A program made the position numbers and the translations under genes. A DNA stretch of 64,000 nt from NCBI RefSeq assembly GCF_027244095.1, contig NC_069658.1:362688687-362752686 (forward strand). Direction: 5' to 3'. The DNA is from Hemicordylus capensis (lineage: Eukaryota; Chordata; Lepidosauria; Squamata; Cordylidae). Within the stretch, counting starts at the first letter, position 1. Each line of letters opens with the position of its first letter. Shown here piece after piece: positions 44,027-56,000 of the stretch. Below the pieces are notes generated by a model that worked only from the letters and a program-made list of their open reading frames with translations, did no database searches and was not told the origin of the DNA.

Positions 44027-47000
44027 GAAGACCCATCTTTCCCCTTCAGCCCACACACTAAGCTCATATAACTTTGACATTATCTACAGCATCCCATTGG
44101 GGGGGGGTGGGCTCTGTTAGCATATTTAAGAAAAAAATAATGCCAAGAATTCACTCACCCCTACTTCAGAGGTAGTAACTATTAACTGCCCTGAGCTATT
44201 CTGTAAGGGCGGTCTAGAAATCAAATCAAATCAATCAATAAATAAGAGCCTGTAATGTAAAAGAGAAAAATGTACTCTGTATATGTTCATAGGGTGTGTC
44301 CTCTCAACTGTTTACAATGTAGTACAGTACTGTGTCTGACTCTTTCTGTGTTGTCTACAGACACTAGTAAAGGGCAGCCAATAAAGGGTACCTTGTCCCC
44401 CATAGAGTCTAATGTCTATGCGCAAAAGCTGAGCCTTCTCAAGATGCTCTGTGGACAGCACAGGAAGAGACAGGCACCAATACATGTGGTTAAAATGCCA
44501 CAACTTTACTAAAAGAACATAAACTTAGCAACCAAAGACCAGGGTGAAGGAGGTAATTATATTTACTTCTTAAAAGTTGTTAAAATTTGTCGCCTTTATA
44601 GCTGTTTGCAACACACCTGGCAATAGTCCTCTAGCTGAATCCGATTTATCTCTTGAATTGTTTATCTATTTCCTTTAGGGAAGAGGAGTGTATGAAGTAA
44701 GTGTTCAGCATGAATGAAGTAGCCATGGCTTTTGATCCTTTAGTTAGCAGCATCGCTACAAGGTTGCAGGCAGGAGTTTCTCCCAGCCCTATCTGCAGAT
44801 GCCAGGGAGGAAACTAGGAACCTTCTGTATGCAAGCATGCAGATGCTCTTTCCAGAGCAGTCCCTTCTCCTGAGGGGAATACCTTATAGTGCTCACACAT
44901 GTCTCCCATTCAAATTCAAACCAGGGTAGACCCTGCTTAGCAGTGGGACAATTCATGCTTGCTACTACAAAACCAGCTCTCCTCCCTACATGGTGCAGAA
45001 GTTAAGGTGACCACCTTAACTTGCCATTTATTTATTTATTTTAAGCATAAGTGGCGGTGGGGGGGACTCATCCTAAACTGAACATTTAAAGTGGTGGGGG
45101 CAATGGGAGAGACTTTAGGCCATTTTGTTCAGATATATAAGGATGTCTGCTTTCTGTCAAACTGATGGGAATTAGAGATCTGTCTCTGCTTTGGTTTTCT
45201 GTTTTTAAGAGAATGGGAAATGTCCATTTTAGATGATACACAACACATTTTGTAGAACAGAATTTTCATTCAGACCTGTACAGTTTCTCATTTAGACTCT
45301 TGTCAATGCAAAACTAAGTACCAGCAATTCTGTACATTCAAATGTCATCTAAATATTTTTGATATCCCCCAAGGCTTTTTCCATGAATAAGATAGTATTG
45401 TGTTACTCCTACTACTGGCTTTTTCTGTATGTAATGTTTGCAATTATAAAGAAAGATAAGCATTTGGAGTACTTGTGCACTAGTAAGAAAAAAGCAGTAC
45501 CCAGATCTATTTTAGCAGTCACTGTGGTCTTGGTGAAAACTCACCCCATTTAGATCTGTTGCAAAGAAAAAACCAAGCAAAAGTAGTCTAAATTCTCACA
45601 TCCATTGCAGTGCCACTTTAATTATGCAGCAGTGGAACTTTAGTAGAAATTAAAAGGGCTGTTTGCCCCAACTGGTGCACTGGTCTTTGAATCCTCATCC
45701 GCTAGGATGACCTGAAGCCTTAAGGAATGGGAGGAATGCAGGAGCATTGCCAGCTGCCTGTCATTCAGCAAGAAGAAGAAAAGCTGACCAATTGTAATTG
45801 TAGCACATCATTGAAGCATGACTGGATTTCAAACCTAATGGCAGGAAGGAGGTGGGATAGGGATAAGGGGTCACTTAGTCCTTCTTGCACATGTGATGTG
45901 CAGACACAGCTGAAGGCATATCATTCTAGCATTTTGTGATTTCTGTTAAAATCTCATCTCCCTTCCTAGTCCTTCTTGGAAACTTTAAAAAAACTGATAC
46001 ATGTTCCTCCAAGATGTGATTGGGGAATTGTGTTGGATTTTGGGGATCAAGAAGAGGAGGAGAGAGAAATAAAAGGGTTTTAAGTATATAATTCATAAAG
46101 GCAGGTTAAGTTTTTAGGAAGCGGGTAGAGAAACCATGCCTCTTTCACTTCTGACATCTGAAGTCTTAGCCACCCAGAGACGTAAGTTTGGGCGGGGTAT
46201 AAATTTAATAAATAAATAAAATAAACAAACCACACGCTTCTATGTTCAGTGGGGCAAAGAGTTCTCTAGGGTGTTGAAGTCTCACCCCCTGACAACTACA
46301 AAACCATTTAGTCCACTGTAGCCTCTGAAGACTGTTCCATACATGCAATGGAAAGAGGTGGTAGAATGCTGAGGTGGCAAAATCGACTGAACCATGTAAA
46401 ATTTCAGGTAATGGATCACACTTATGTCCGTAAACAACTGCCTGCCAATATAAAATGATATCACCACAGGCTGGGCTAAAACCTTTCTCTCTGGTATAGA
46501 ATCTTTTACTTGAAGGGAGGCTATGTGGGGGTAATTTTTAAAAATGTATATTATGTGCAATGGGGGGAGGGGAGCCTTGAACAAAAAGTGGAAAATTTCT
46601 CAACTTGAAGAATACTCACTCAAGATGGTCACAACCCCTTCTGCTTTTGATGGGGAAAGGTGTTTAAAACTCTTGTTTTCTCACCAGCCATTTCACAGCT
46701 TTGTGTTTGAGGGAGAATTAACACACTTAAGCTCTTGGTGTGGGTGTGGTGGTGGGTGGTTTAAACCTCACCACCTCAAAAAAAAAATAACACAGACAGC
46801 TACAGTATATGTATGTGAACTCGCTTGAGGAACAGAGAAGGAAGCTGCATACTGAATCTGTTAATCTGCTGATGATTGTGCATGCATGTACACCCACACA
46901 ATAAAATAACATTCACATATTTTTTCTTTTGGCTAACTGGCTTTTTCACCATGCTCATCCACAGGCTCAAGTAGCACATGCATACACTAAGGATATACTA

Positions 47001-50000
47001 CAGCATCTGCAGTATACTTGTGTTACCCATTTCCTATGAAATGGAACTTAACTAATAACTATGAAAGACACCTGCCAATAGCACAATGAGCAAGTGAGCC
47101 CTTAGAAGCTGTGTCTCCAATGGACAGATGGGGCCCATTATAAATACTTCTTAAAACATGTCCATGTGACATTGGAGTGCCCCATGCAGGAAAATGCTCA
47201 CACAATCTCACGGATAGTCTCTACAGCATCATCCTGTGTGTTCCATGGCTGCCGGCATTGGCTCTGTAAGGCCATGTCCATATGAGTGGCTTTGAAACGT
47301 TACTGAGCCCAGCCACTATCCCATGATGTTGCTATTTTGTGCTGCTGGAAATGCTTGCATGTATGCAATTATCCAAGTTTTTCCTTGAAGAGATGGCAAC
47401 TCAGCAAGTCCTCTTTTATCCTTAATGGAGATGAATACAGGTGTGCTTTTTCTCCCCCCCCCCCCGCCCCCTTGTCTGTCTTCAGGGGAAATCTTTCATT
47501 AAAGATGCTTTGAGGTGCAAGGCTCATGCCTTAAGGCACAAATTCAGCTGCATCAGTCGCAAGTGTCCTGCCATCAAGGAGATGGTGTTCCAGCTGCAGC
47601 GAGAATGCTACCAGAAGCATGACCTCTGCTCTGCAGCCAAGGAGAATGTCCGGGTCATTGTGGAGATGATTCACTTCAAGGACCTGCTGCAGCATGAGTA
47701 AGTCAGCACCCCACTTATCTGGGGACCGCAGAGGGATGCAGGAGGGAATTTCACATTGGGAGCCATATACCGTATTTTATGGACTATAAGACTCACTTTT
47801 TTCCTCGAAAAATATCTGCCAAAATTCAGGTGCGTCTTATATGTTTTAAGTTTAATATGTTAAAACTCTGAAAAACTGGATTAAAATTAAGGTGCGTCTT
47901 ATAGTCCGTAGCGTCTTATAGTCCGTAAAATACGGGTAACACTAGTAGCCCCCTTATGGTGGTGGTCCTGCTAATGTGAGTCTGGGTGGAATTTCGTGCC
48001 TCCTCACTGTAATGTATGCAATCCATGCATAATACTTAGTAATGCAAACAACAGGCCATCCCGGCCATCCTAGTTGTATCATTGATGGAGCCAAGAGTTG
48101 TCATTCACAACTGTTAAGAATATCTGTGTAAAAATGGAAATAGCATTGCAAGAAGGTGGCTAGCTCCTCCTGTTTTGAGAGCCTTTCTGGGCTGCTGTTT
48201 CCAGATCTACCCCTTGGATCGAGCACTACTTCACACACGACACTAGACATAGACACAAAACCTGAGATTAAGGTTTACCCACTTCTACCCCATATATGCA
48301 ATGGCTACACATCTGTATTCTCACTGTGTCTATATACCACCAAAATACATTGTGGGGAGCTTACCTAATTCCCAGTACTTGCTTCCATGGCATACTCACC
48401 ATGTGGGGGAAAGGATGTGTGGTTAGCTCGCATGTTGTAGGGTAGATATGGATACTCTGTGTACCAACTTCTACTGTAATGTGCAATATGACCCTGAGCC
48501 CAGTTTTCTAAACTGCTATAAATTTCCTCTGATTTGGATAAGGTTATCTAGCTCTCTTCTATACTGAAAGATACCCTTGGATAAGTACCAGATGACTTGG
48601 GGAAATATATTGTGCCCAGAATCTCAAGCAGCATACGTGTGGCATACTCCGTAGTAATTCTCCCAAAGGAGACTGTATGAATGCTTCTAATTTTATACTG
48701 GAGTGTAGTGTCTGTGAGTAAATGCATTTTTTGTGAAAATGGCTTGTTAATCTGAATCACTTTATCACATTTCTGAACAATATTTCTTTCACTGAGGTGA
48801 AGGTACACATGTGACGAAGGTGGCAAATGGTCTGGTAATCATTGGACCATTTGCTTCTATTCTGTTGCAAGAATGGTTTGACAGTGGAACATGGGTGAGC
48901 TAACCTTCACTCAAGCTCTTTAAAAAGGACTAGCTGGCCATCTTGCAGGGAGGCTGTTGTAGATTCCTACAGTGAACAGGGTTGGACTAGAATAACTCCT
49001 TCAAAATTTTAATGTTCTATGATCTATGAAAACTAGTTAGGAGCTGGGGAGGAATGTATGGAAGGTGGATATAATTAATGGCATTTTTGATATTTCAAAT
49101 AGAAATCAAGACACAGCTCCCACATACGTGGTGTGTTCAAACATTCTGAATCATGAAGTAGGCAGCTGAAAGGAAGAATGGTGCTGGCCTGTGAAATGAA
49201 TCCTAAAATATACATATTCTTTTGTGGGGTGCATCACTTCCTCATACACAAGCCAGTTACAATGCGAGGAGCCAATTCTCAGACACACGAATCGATAATA
49301 CTTGCTCAAACTACAACATACCATATCGTAGTGAGAGGCCAACTTTTTCTGAATGGTTGGCATAGATGTGACTGTTAATCACTAACCTGCCAAAACATAG
49401 GTACAAACACTCCAGTTACTTCTCCGATCTCTCTTTAAAGCGTCTTTTCTCCACTCCAGCTCCACAGATGACAAATTGATTCTTAAAACCTCTCCTTGCT
49501 GTTCTTTAACTTTGAATATGTCCATGAATTCCAAGTTGGTTCAAATACTTTATTTTGTTAGGACCCCAGGTACTCTTCAAGGAATGCAGTTTTGACAGCT
49601 GTTTGACCTTCAGATGTGGGTGCATCTATTATCGTTTAGCAAAATGTTCTGTGAAGGCACAGCTATCACCACATAATCCTTATTTTAATCTAGTAGCATG
49701 CTCTAGAACTCATAGAGAAACGCACTACACTAAGTAGCAACTAGGCACAAGTGACTGAATCAACATAGGGAAGGACTTTTGTCTCCAAATAGTAGTTGGT
49801 ACTTGCAGTTCATGGGCCTCAGTTCAAATCTCCTTGAAGCTTTGCAGCACTCACAGTTCTGTAGAAGTAGTAGAGTCCCCTTCAGATGTGCAAACTAAAT
49901 TATGATGCTGACAAAAATAAGGTCGCCCCCATTTATAAGAAACTCCTACTTGTTCCCTGGATCAGGGCATTTACTGGTGAAGTTCCTCCTTATCGAAAGG

Positions 50001-53000
50001 TGGTACAGGCCAGAACTCTGATGTATGGCTACTCGGCTTACCTCTTTAGATTCTGGCAGTTCAGGTGAGCTGCAGATATTTAGCATCTGCCCTGTCTAGA
50101 ACATTTGCATTACTTTCTCACTGTTGCTCCTCACAATATGTTGTTGCTACAGTTCAAAAAATCATTCATTGATTTTTAATGTAACTCCTCTAGAGGAAAT
50201 TGATTGTGCTTTGCATGCTTATCTCTATACTAGCCTCTAAACTAGAAAAGTAGCATTATCCCTGTTTTACAGAAATGGAATCAAGGCAGAGAGGGATATT
50301 ACTGCCATAGCTGTATTTTAATTCTGTCATGGCTTGTAATATTGTGCCAAGATAGCGATTAGTACACTTGAGTCTAAATACTTTCTCAAAAGAGCCCCTA
50401 CTACCCGCAGACAACAATGGGAGTAGGTTCAGGCCTGTAGCCAGCTGGTGCCGTGTGTACGTGCCACACCAAAAAATTATCTTTCCTCCCCAGCCTCACT
50501 GACTATGTTCACTGAACATTTTATAACCTGCCCCCGCCCCCTACTTATGCAATCCCTCCCCCAATAAATATATTTAGGCTGGTTCCAGGCCTGAGTGGTG
50601 CAGTGGGGAAATGCTTGACTAACAAGCAGAATGTTGCTGGTTCAAATCCCTTCTAGTACTGTATCGACAGCAGTGATATAGGAAGATGCTTAAAGGCATC
50701 ATCTCATACTGTGCGGGAGGAGGCAATGGTAAGCCCCTCCTGTAATCTACCAAAAGGAAACCACAGGGCTCTGTGGGTGCCAGGAGTCGAAATCTACTCG
50801 ACAGCACACTTTACCTTTACCTTACAGGCCTCAGTAGGTTCTCCAGGGAGGATTTGTGGGGCAGAGTTTCGGTTAAGCAAGGTGTCAAGCACACTACCTG
50901 TGGCTTGAAGTAGGCGAGTAACATCACCAGCACAATGCTGCTGGTGGGGACATTCAAAAAATCCTCATGAGACCTCCATTCTGATGGAAATGAGTTTCCT
51001 TGGGCAAGTGCATGAATGCCAGCAACTACTTAGAGAGGCAAGTCATGAGGCTGAGCAGGAAACCCACTGACAGCTACACTAGCTCTTTTGCTAGGACAAA
51101 CTGGGTGAAGCCATCCAAGGGAGGGAAAGTGATTAGGGATGTGCACGAACCAAGGTTCACGCACAGGTTCAGACCCCAACCAGTGTTCTCTTTTTTTTTC
51201 ATCTGTGTGCAGAATGAATTTTGTTCTGGGCAGCAGTATTAAGGCAGTGTGTGTGCATGTGCATTCAGAATAGGGCCTTCCTCATTCAACCTGAGCGGGA
51301 TCGAAAATGAACTGAGCGGACATCAAAAAGCATGTGAGCATATGCACATGCCTTAGAGGGAACACTGAGCCCAACTGGTTTGGATGAGGTCTGAACTGGT
51401 TTGGCGCTGCCAGGTGGGGGGTAGTGGCAAGAGGGATCTTACCTGCTCGCCGCCACATGCAGCTTCCTGCTGCAACAGCACTCTTCTCAAGAACATTTGT
51501 GGGCGCCATTTGCATGATCAGCATATTGAAGCCTAAACTTAGAGCAATTAAGTGATGTAGAAGTTTAAAAAAAATTCTGCAGATCAGTAGGGGCCTGTTT
51601 TTCTAAGGTGGAGAGTTTCTCAGGAACCCAAGTACTAGAAACCAGGTTCCATGTAGAATTTTACCCATATTATTTATTACATTTCTATACCACCCTATCC
51701 ATCCAAAGGCTCTGGGTGGTGTATAACACTATCAGAAAATGGTCTTGTTATCCGTAGTGATTGTATTGTATTTGTAATAGCAGTGCCAAAGGGATCCACT
51801 CTGACAATAATACTAATATAGCAGATACATCCTAAATGATTTGTGCATGAGTAAAATATAAGCCATTTGTGGGCCATGTTGCATCATCCATACAGAATAA
51901 GACTCAAATAATAGGACGACAGGCAGGGTGTCTGGTTTCTTTTCCTGGCAGATGGAACAGTGCCAGGTGTGCTAAAGGTTATGTCCCTCTGTCAGGCTAA
52001 TACAAAATACTGACATGAGTCATTCTGCCTTGGAAGTGACAAGGCAAATGTCTGCTGCATGCTGGTTAATATGAGTAATATGTCTTTCAAAATTCTTGCA
52101 GGCCCTTTCAACATATTTCACAACCAAATAAAATGGTTGATAAGTGGCTAGTCATTAAATGTGATGCTGTAGATCAGTGGTTTTCAAAGTGTGCTCCAAA
52201 GAATTTTGGGGTAAACCCCTAAGATTATTAGGAGTTCCTCAACTGTGCAGTAAATAATGGCAGATGTGTTCCCTGGAAATTATAGTTTGCTTGCCATCCC
52301 TGCAATGAGCTGCTGCTGGCGAGTATTGGTTGTACTGTGGTTGTGCTCTACTCTGAAGTGGGTCACTTCAAGGGGCAGAGTCTGGGCCAGTTCTTAGGGG
52401 CAGCATGGCAGCCTATCTAGCGCCCCTGCTGGAGATGGCCTGCCTAGACAGGAAAGCACAGTGGGACCTTGTTGCCATTCCTCTTTGCTTCCTAATAGAA
52501 GAGGAAAGAAGGGAAAGAGACTTGAATGGAGGAAGGAAGTGAAGATGTAACTTTAATGAGAGAGAGAAAAGGGGAGTGTCATTTGGTGCCTTGCTTCAGG
52601 CAGCAGAATGTCATTGGCCTGCACTGGTCACGCTCTCAATTCATGCCGTGTGACAGTGAAATTCGGCCACTTCTCCACATAAACTAATATTTATTTATTT
52701 TTATTTGATTTATATACTGCTTTTCATTAAAATTGTCTCAAAGCAGTTTGCAATACTGTATAGTTAAAATACTCTTACTACTTGTATTTTAATTGTGCAT
52801 TAATATAAATATAAAAACCTCTATTTAAAAATGTTAAAACCTCCTATAAAACAATCTCTCTATATATTTAGTTCTCTTAAATGTACCCGTTGCTAATCCC
52901 ATGTGTGGCAGCTCTCGTGAGAGTTCGGAGAGCTGCCGGATAGGGACGGGTGTGGGGAAGAAAATGACAGCAGCTAGCCGGCAGGTCCAGGAGTTAACAG

Positions 53001-56000
53001 CGCTGGCCAGCCAGGAAAACAACTATGGCGCGGACGGGTGGGTGAAGGCAGGGGCGGGTGGCCAGATGCTCTGTGCCTGGCCCAGCTAGCAATACATAAA
53101 ACACAGAGCAATAGCAGTAAAAAAAAAAAATTCGTAAAAAACTAATCTCGTTTAAAACCCTGTGTGAAGAGCCACATCTTTGCTTGTTTTCTAAAAACGG
53201 TGGTAGAAGCCGAGGAGCAGATTCCAGCCAGGAGAGCATTCCAGAGCCTGAGGGCAATGACTGAGAAGGCCCTGTCCCACATGCTCAACAGCCAAGCCTC
53301 TTTCATTGTCGGCATGCAGAGCAGAGCCCACTCCGTGGGAGCAGGTGGTCCTTCAGATATCAAGGGCCCAAACCATTTAGGGCTTTAAAGGTCAAAACCA
53401 GCGCCTTGAATTGGACCCAGAAACAAACTGGTACTTAGTGCAGCTCTTTCTCAATAGGAGTAATATTCTCCAAGCAAGCAGTTCCAGAGAGAACCCTGGC
53501 AGCTGCATTCTGCACCAACGGAAGTTTCTGAATATTCGTCAGGGGCAGCCCCATGTAGAGCACATTGCAGTAATCCAGCCATAATGTGACTAAGGCATAG
53601 GTAACCATGGCGATCTCTGCCTTCTCAATAAAGGGCCGCAGCTGGCGCACTATCTGAAGCGGTGCAAAAGCACCCGAGCATCCAAAAGCAGAGCCAGGTC
53701 CAGCAGTACTGCCATGCTGTTCACTTGCTCTTCATATACCCTAATATGCCCCAGAATTCTCAGCATTGTGCTGGGATGTTGTGGTGTCTGTGTGGGGGCT
53801 GCAACAAGTTGCTGTGGAAAGTGCTCCCTGCCCTAGAGCTTTCTATATTTTAAAACAATTGGGTCATTCAACCCGCACTTCATTTTTCAGCCGGGTGATA
53901 TAGCTGGTATTGCAAGAAATGCTCTAAAAGAGATGATATACACTGCCCAAACATACTGCTTTCAGCAGACAACATAATGTGGTTAATCTTTTTCCTCCAA
54001 TGATGAAGAGTGGACACTTCTTTTAAAAAAGCTAAAGCCAAGATTCTGTCCTGCTCCATGTGGGGTGTTGACCAAGCCAGCATTCTAACCAAGGCAGGGG
54101 TCTAAGCAAAATAAAAGTCCTCGCAGGAGATCTGGACCTCACACAACTCCAAGAGGAGGCAAGAGTAGATAGGAAATTGGAACCTCAAAGAGCTTTGAGG
54201 AGTCGCTGGTGAAATCTGGCTAGAGAATAGTACCCAAACAGGCTTATGTTGCTCCAGCAAAGGTCTGGATCTTGCTGAGGGTTGATATGGCTGCCAACTA
54301 GTTAGGATAGTTGACTCTGCCTTTTCCCCATGAAAATTCTCTGCGCCTCCACGGGCCCTTGCCTGATTTTGCAGGCAAGGCGGGGGCGGCTTTTTGTTCA
54401 CTTGCAGAGTCCTCAAAGGAATCCTCTGAATCAGAAAGATCAGGAAAACATTCTCTTGCTAGGGAGGAGCATTGAATCTTGCTTCTGGGGTTCTCCAGAG
54501 AGGTTCAGGTGGAATGTGGGCATTGAGGGTCTGTGTCCTCATGAGTCTTCTGCCTTATCTCTAGATTGAGGGGAATTCTGATCTTTGGAGCCATGATAAA
54601 TTCACATAATTCTTCCCAGAAAAAGCAGCCCTTTCCTCCTTTGTTTGGGCCCCTGGATAAAACCACAGCATATGCAGGAAATTGTGCAATGCCGTGCATT
54701 TGTGTGGAAGAAGGCTGGCCAAAGCCAAAGATGTGCTGGTAGCCTGAGGAGTGAGATCAAGCTGCTGCCAGAACATGAGTTAGTTATAAGCATATATTGC
54801 ATGTTCACACAAGACTCCATAGGCAGTAATGCCCTCTGCTCCATAGGAAACTGTCACCTTGAACATGGGAAGAAAATTGCATAACATTTTGCTTCCCTTA
54901 TCTACATGAATAAAGATGAAGATTTGGAGACTGACAGCATAAATAATTATTTGCCTTGAAGCATGATGCACAACAAATTATCTGTGGTAAATGAAACTAT
55001 GCTGGTAGTGGTATTGTCAGTGCTGATGGCCAAATCTCCAACAACTATTTTTCTAAACCACAACTGCATATTGAAAATGGGCCCAGTGTAATAGAATTCT
55101 GCTCTTCCTATGTTACCTGTACTACCATGCAAAGTGTTTTGGACACCAAGCTGTAAAGCAGAAAGCGCACTGGCTACAGATTTGAAATGTGTTGCTTTCC
55201 ATATGGTGACTAGCAAAAAATAAATAAAAAATGCTTGCCTGATAATTCTATCCACTTGCTCTTAATTTCTTGGATGACCAATAAATGCATTCTTACACTG
55301 AATACTCATGCAGTTGTCTAGTCACATGCTGCTCTGCTGTATCGTTGACTACTGTTCTGACCTTCAAAGCCTTGCGGGGCTTGGCGTCTGTCTACCTACA
55401 GACCTGCCTCTCCCACCCAGTTACATCCCGTCTGGTTAGATAATCTCAGATGGCCCTTTTGTCGGTCCCTGATTTCCTAGAAGTTCAGGGTTCTAGGACC
55501 CGCGAAAGGGCTTTTACGATTGCTTCTCCACTTCTTTGGAACTCTCTTCCCGTTCTGATTTGTTTAGCCCCTTCCTTACTGATCTTCAAATCTGTTGAAG
55601 ACTTTTCTTTTTTGCCAGGCTTTTGCCCTGTAGTTTACTTTATTTGTTTTTTGTTAGTTACTTTAGTTTTTAATTTAGAATGTAATTTTTAATGTTGCCT
55701 TGTTTGCATGTTTTTGTACACCACCCGGAGTCTTCTGAGTGGGCAGTATATTAAATGTTTCAAATAAATAAATATTGGAGGCAGGTAAGGAATATATGTA
55801 TATTGCTAGCAGACTGACTGTAGGAATTGGCCTAAAAGTCAGAAGGAATTTGCTTTCTGACAAACATTTCAAAGCTAGTCAGTTTACATTTTACCAGTGG
55901 AAGAGCCAAAGATTTGCGAACAAGATAGACTTAACCCTCTGTGCCAAAGTAGGGTTAAAATAAGCTCAGTGAGCAGAAGAGTAAACTCTTATGACCTTGA

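Larger units (their letters stand above)
41892..47485 (+). other. STC2: STC2 intron 2
   Basis: 5,594 bases, phase 0. Holds a (GT)n run at 43996-44024, LINE-type 3' tails at 44177-44246 and 46165-46230, a reversed 5S-derived SINE (44735-44990) and the third copy of the unnamed repeat (46530-47030). The acceptor is preceded by a long C-rich pyrimidine tract. 41960-43990 shows nothing recognised. Confidence 0.9.

Noticed and set aside
44880-44985. 5S rRNA-like sequence
   Set aside because: Part of a SINE with extra 3' modules, diverged from functional 5S rRNA.
52171-52260. CAGTGGTTTTCAAAGTGTGC, resembling a hAT left end
   Set aside because: No matching right end or target duplication was found.
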